64,000 nt of DNA. Source: Erysipelotrichaceae bacterium (GTDB lineage Bacteria; Bacillota_I; Bacilli_A; Erysipelotrichales; Erysipelotrichaceae). This document shows, piece after piece, positions 61,360 to 64,000 of the stretch (its first letter is position 1; each line of letters starts with the position of its first letter). The DNA lies in the NCBI GenBank assembly GCA_017515475.1, contig JAFWFS010000013.1, forward strand, positions 116,891 to 180,890. The letters run 5' to 3'. The notes beneath the pieces are model-generated. The model did no database searches. It saw only the letters and a program-made list of their open reading frames with translations, and was not told the DNA's origin. A program made the position numbers and the translations under genes.

Positions 61360-62681
61360 AATGTAACGACCTCCTTGAGAAGCTTTCCTTCATCCGAGAA
61401 ACAGGTAAGAGCGAAAAGCTCCCCTTCCGTGTGATCCCTAAGATAATTCACTGCCTCAGCAGTCTGTTTGAATAATACGACCTTGTCCATATCGATACCG
61501 GCATATTCCAGGCGGATCGCCACATCGGAGATGTATTTGCCGGCGACCACGATCTTTGCGACGCTGTCCTTTGCCAGCATCTCAAAACGGATGTCCCAGA
61601 GCCAGGAAGTATCGGATGTGAAATATTTCCGGGAAATATCATCGATGATCAGCAGCAATGTGATCTTCTCTTTGCCGGTGACATATTCGATATTGCGGTC
61701 ATAGGAGATGGTGTTCTCATGTTTGGATATGAGAAGCGTACCTTCCGTTTCGCCGATCTTGAAGCGTTTGATGCGTCCGTTGGCGATCAGGTAATCGTTC
61801 AAAGTAGAGATGATCGTCTTTTCATCGATACCCAGCAGAGAACCGATCGAATAGGCGGCCAGGACATTGTATGCGTTGAAGATCGTATGCAATGCCAGAT
61901 CGATGGAAGTGGAATCATTGATCGTGATCCTTCCATTTTCCAGGTCGAGATCGGTGATCTTATAATCCGGATCGGCTCTCTTGAAGCCGCAGCTCTTGCA
62001 TTCATAATTCCCGACATGGGCAAACTGACGGTATTCGTAGACCATCTTCTTCTTGCATACCGGGCAGTAATAGCCGTCGTCATATACGCTCTTGCAGACT
62101 TCGGAGATATACGGGTTTTCTTCGACACCGAAGAATACCACATCGTTGTCGAATCTCTTCGATAAGGAAGAGATCAGAGGATCATCGGCATTGAGTACCA
62201 GTGTGCATCCTTCATGGATCGACTTTGCGATATCGGAAAGCACATATTCGGGATGACCGTTCCTGGTCATCTGGTCGCGGTAAAGGTTGTTGATGACATA
62301 GTATTTCGGCGTGATATAGGAGAAGATATACTTCGCATATCTTTCATCCGCTTCGATCAGAAGGACATCCTTGAGGAAATTGCCGGAATTGTCGCAATTG
62401 GAAAGGACAAGTGTGGTGACGCCTTCGATCTGGTTGGAGCCTTCGTAATTGTAAGCGAGGGTCATGCCGGCCTTTTCGATGATCGAATGGATCATTTCGA
62501 CGGTCGACGTCTTGCCGTTGGAACCGGATACGGCGATGATGTTTTCCGGTAAACGGATCCTTGACAGGATGTCCGGACAGATCTTTAAAGCGATCTGGCC
62601 GGGAAAGGAAGAACCTCTGCCGAAATATTTGCAGATCTTCTTGGTGATTTTACATACGATGATCGCTAAAAACTTTCTCAT
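61356..62681 (-). CDS. MurT-like Mur ligase, probable peptidoglycan-precursor modifying enzyme
   Basis: 441 residues. P-loop AVSGSNGKTSTVEM (about 49-62), LLIEADERYAKY (about 107-118), and a zinc-ribbon CPVCKKKMVYEYRQF...CKSCGF (about 205-232) typical of MurT. The C-terminal domain keeps DTSWLWDIRFE (about 367), whose Asp pairs with GatD in canonical enzymes. But NLYRDQMTRNGHPEYV diverges from the usual NxFRDQxDRxGEID. Start chosen 6 nt after TATAAT; an upstream extension runs into metG. Predicted leaderless mRNA. Confidence 0.78.
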   Translation of the reverse strand: MRKFLAIIVCKITKKICKYFGRGSSFPGQIALKICPDILSRIRLPENIIAVSGSNGKTSTVEMIHSIIEKAGMTLAYNYEGSNQIEGVTTLVLSNCDNSGNFLKDVLLIEADERYAKYIFSYITPKYYVINNLYRDQMTRNGHPEYVLSDIAKSIHEGCTLVLNADDPLISSLSKRFDNDVVFFGVEENPYISEVCKSVYDDGYYCPVCKKKMVYEYRQFAHVGNYECKSCGFKRADPDYKITDLDLENGRITINDSTSIDLALHTIFNAYNVLAAYSIGSLLGIDEKTIISTLNDYLIANGRIKRFKIGETEGTLLISKHENTISYDRNIEYVTGKEKITLLLIIDDISRKYFTSDTSWLWDIRFEMLAKDSVAKIVVAGKYISDVAIRLEYAGIDMDKVVLFKQTAEAVNYLRDHTEGELFALTCFSDEGKLLKEVVTL

Positions 62682-62687
62682 AACATT

Positions 62688-62693
62688 ATTATA
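62688..62693 (-). promoter_or_regulatory. -10 box of predicted leaderless MurT-like promoter
   Basis: TATAAT followed by AATGTT and the ATG, located right after the metG terminator. Confidence 0.6.
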
Positions 62694-62694
62694 G

Positions 62695-62726
62695 CCAAAA
62701 GAAAAAGAGTGAATCACTCTTTTTCT
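62695..62726 (-). terminator. Terminator of metG
   Basis: Stem AAAAAGAGTG / CACTCTTTTT with ATT loop and CTTTT after it on the minus strand. Confidence 0.8.
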
Positions 62727-64000
62727 AACATACGATCGAACCGACTTCCATGTCGGAGGAAAGCAGTTCAAGCACTTCCTTGCCGTCCTTGTTTTTCACT
62801 GCCGACAGTAACATGCCGTTGGACTCGAGACCTCTGATCTTGCGCGGTTTGAGATTCATGACGGCGATGACTTTTCTGCCGATCAGCTCTTCCGGTTTAT
62901 AATAAGCCGCAACACCCGAAAGGATCTGACGGGTCTCATAGCCGAAGTCGACTTCAAAGACCAGGATCTTATCGGCATTCGGATGTTTCTCACAGGACTT
63001 GACCTGACCGACGACCATCTCGACTTTTTCGAAATCTGCGAATTCGATGTTTTCCTTATGCTCGACTTTTTCTTCCGGCTTGCCAAGGAAGGCATGAACT
63101 TCGTCCATCGTCTTGACCGGATCCAGTCTTCCGAACAGCGCTTCCGGCTTTTCGGTGACCTTGTTGCATTCATAAGCGCCGAAACTGCTTAAAGAATCAA
63201 AGTCTGTCTGTTTCGTATTGATCTGTTCATAGACCTTCGCACTTGTTTCAGGCATGAACGGTTCCATCAGGACGGCACCGAAACGGATACCTTCCAGTAG
63301 GTTGTATAAAACGGTATTGAGTCTGGCCTTCTGTGCTTCATCTTTTGCCAGGACCCAAGGAGCCGTCTCATCGATGTACTTGTTGCAGCGTCTGAAGATT
63401 TCCATGATCGCCTCGATCGAATCACCGACTCTCAACTGATCCATCTTGCCGTCGACCGTCTTTACGCTGTCGAGGATGAATTTCTTGAATTCATCATCCA
63501 GCGGTTCGTTCACGAATTCCTTATTCAGCTGACCGCCGAAGTACTTGTTGGTCATGGCGACGGTACGGTTGACCAGGTTGCCGTAGACATTGGCCAGATC
63601 GGAGTTGATCCTTTCGATGACCAGTTCCCAGGTGATCGTTCCGTCCTGGGCAAACGGCATCTCGTGTAAGACGTAGTAACGCACCGCATCGACACCGAAG
63701 AACTTCACCAGATCATCCGCATAGATGGCATTGCCACTGGACTTGGAGATCTTGTCTTCCCCGACCAGCATCCACGGATGTCCGAAGACCTGTTTCGGAA
63801 GCGGTACGTTAAGTGCCAGCAGCATGATCGGCCAGTATAAGGTGTGGAAACGGATGATGTCCTTGCCGATCAGATGCAGGTCTGCCGGCCAGTATTTCTT
63901 GTAAAGCTCGCCATGATTGCCATCCACATCGTAGCCTAAACCGGTGATGTAGTTGGACAGCGCATCGATCCAGACGTATACGACGTGTTTCGGATCGAAA
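62725..64000 (-). CDS. metG: Methionine-tRNA ligase, 5' part outside the window
   Basis: Charges tRNA-Met. The C-terminal ~425 codons are present; the N-terminal catalytic start with HIGH lies beyond 64000. KISKS (EDKISKSSGN) marks the second catalytic loop. The anticodon-binding domain follows, then a C-terminal tRNA-binding OB fold (FADFEKVEMVVGQVKSCEKH, about last 110 residues), as in homodimeric MetRS. The first visible codons read FDPKHVVYVWIDALSNYITG. Confidence 0.95.
   Translation of the reverse strand, partial: FDPKHVVYVWIDALSNYITGLGYDVDGNHGELYKKYWPADLHLIGKDIIRFHTLYWPIMLLALNVPLPKQVFGHPWMLVGEDKISKSSGNAIYADDLVKFFGVDAVRYYVLHEMPFAQDGTITWELVIERINSDLANVYGNLVNRTVAMTNKYFGGQLNKEFVNEPLDDEFKKFILDSVKTVDGKMDQLRVGDSIEAIMEIFRRCNKYIDETAPWVLAKDEAQKARLNTVLYNLLEGIRFGAVLMEPFMPETSAKVYEQINTKQTDFDSLSSFGAYECNKVTEKPEALFGRLDPVKTMDEVHAFLGKPEEKVEHKENIEFADFEKVEMVVGQVKSCEKHPNADKILVFEVDFGYETRQILSGVAAYYKPEELIGRKVIAVMNLKPRKIRGLESNGMLLSAVKNKDGKEVLELLSSDMEVGSIVC

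Noticed and set aside
62682..62771. N-terminal extension of the MurT-like gene
   Set aside because: It overlaps the end of metG, its terminator and the TATAAT box.

Overview
The window is a gene-dense piece of bacterial chromosome with short gaps, many 1-8 nt gene overlaps, standard-code stops and no prophage, transposon or CRISPR signal. Low-GC Firmicutes-type content (ScpA/ScpB, PepV, an ECF riboflavin S component under an FMN riboswitch, rpmH-rnpA-yidC-khpB, MurT/GatD-type genes) points to the Firmicutes. The overall gene set looks like the class Erysipelotrichia, but that placement is inference from general knowledge and no marker gene was compared.

Layout. 1-7.6 kb: glycogen (glgC cut by the left edge, pullulanase), a HAD phosphatase, dipeptidase, exonuclease III and an aminopeptidase P. 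7.6-15 kb: a penicillin-binding protein with a long charged cytoplasmic tail, der-cmk, a Gln/Asn/Pro-rich tail-anchored protein, and riboswitch-controlled ribU. 15-28.8 kb: sirtuin, glycerol kinase, nucleoside salvage (deoD, a PfkB kinase), glycosyltransferase, tRNA-Trp, Mrp, ScpA/ScpB, a SIS-domain protein and an MBL hydrolase. 28.8-29.2 kb: tRNA Tyr-Gln-Lys-Gly. 29.2-40.5 kb: GH25 lysozyme, CDF exporter, FGGY kinase, khpB-yidC-rnpA-rpmH, a PTS-type EIIC, DJ-1, a PatB/MalY lyase and a FliB-like protein. 40.6-45.3 kb: a polar amino-acid ABC transporter run together with a VOC protein, two BtpA/SgcQ TIM barrels and the wreck of a short-chain dehydrogenase. 45.5-54.8 kb: queuosine genes tgt-queA-queH, folate cyclo-ligase and assorted enzymes. 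54.9-57.3 kb: a zinc-type efflux operon with a perfect SmtB-like operator. 57.4-64 kb: hydrolase, aldo/keto reductase, PAP2, a GatD-like/MurT-like pair and metG (cut by the right edge).

Three things stand out. First, the GatD-like protein lacks both the cysteine and the histidine of the glutaminase dyad while its MurT-like partner keeps its ATPase core; this may be a ligase that adds something other than glutamine-derived ammonia to a peptidoglycan precursor. Second, about eighteen genes have a TATAAT-like box only 6-10 nt before the start codon and no ribosome binding site, which predicts leaderless mRNAs; several form divergent pairs with start codons only 37-47 bp apart. Third, several enzyme-family members lack catalytic residues (GatD-like, EIIB, E2/CAT-like, PPase-like, FGGY kinase), so annotation by family name would mislead here.
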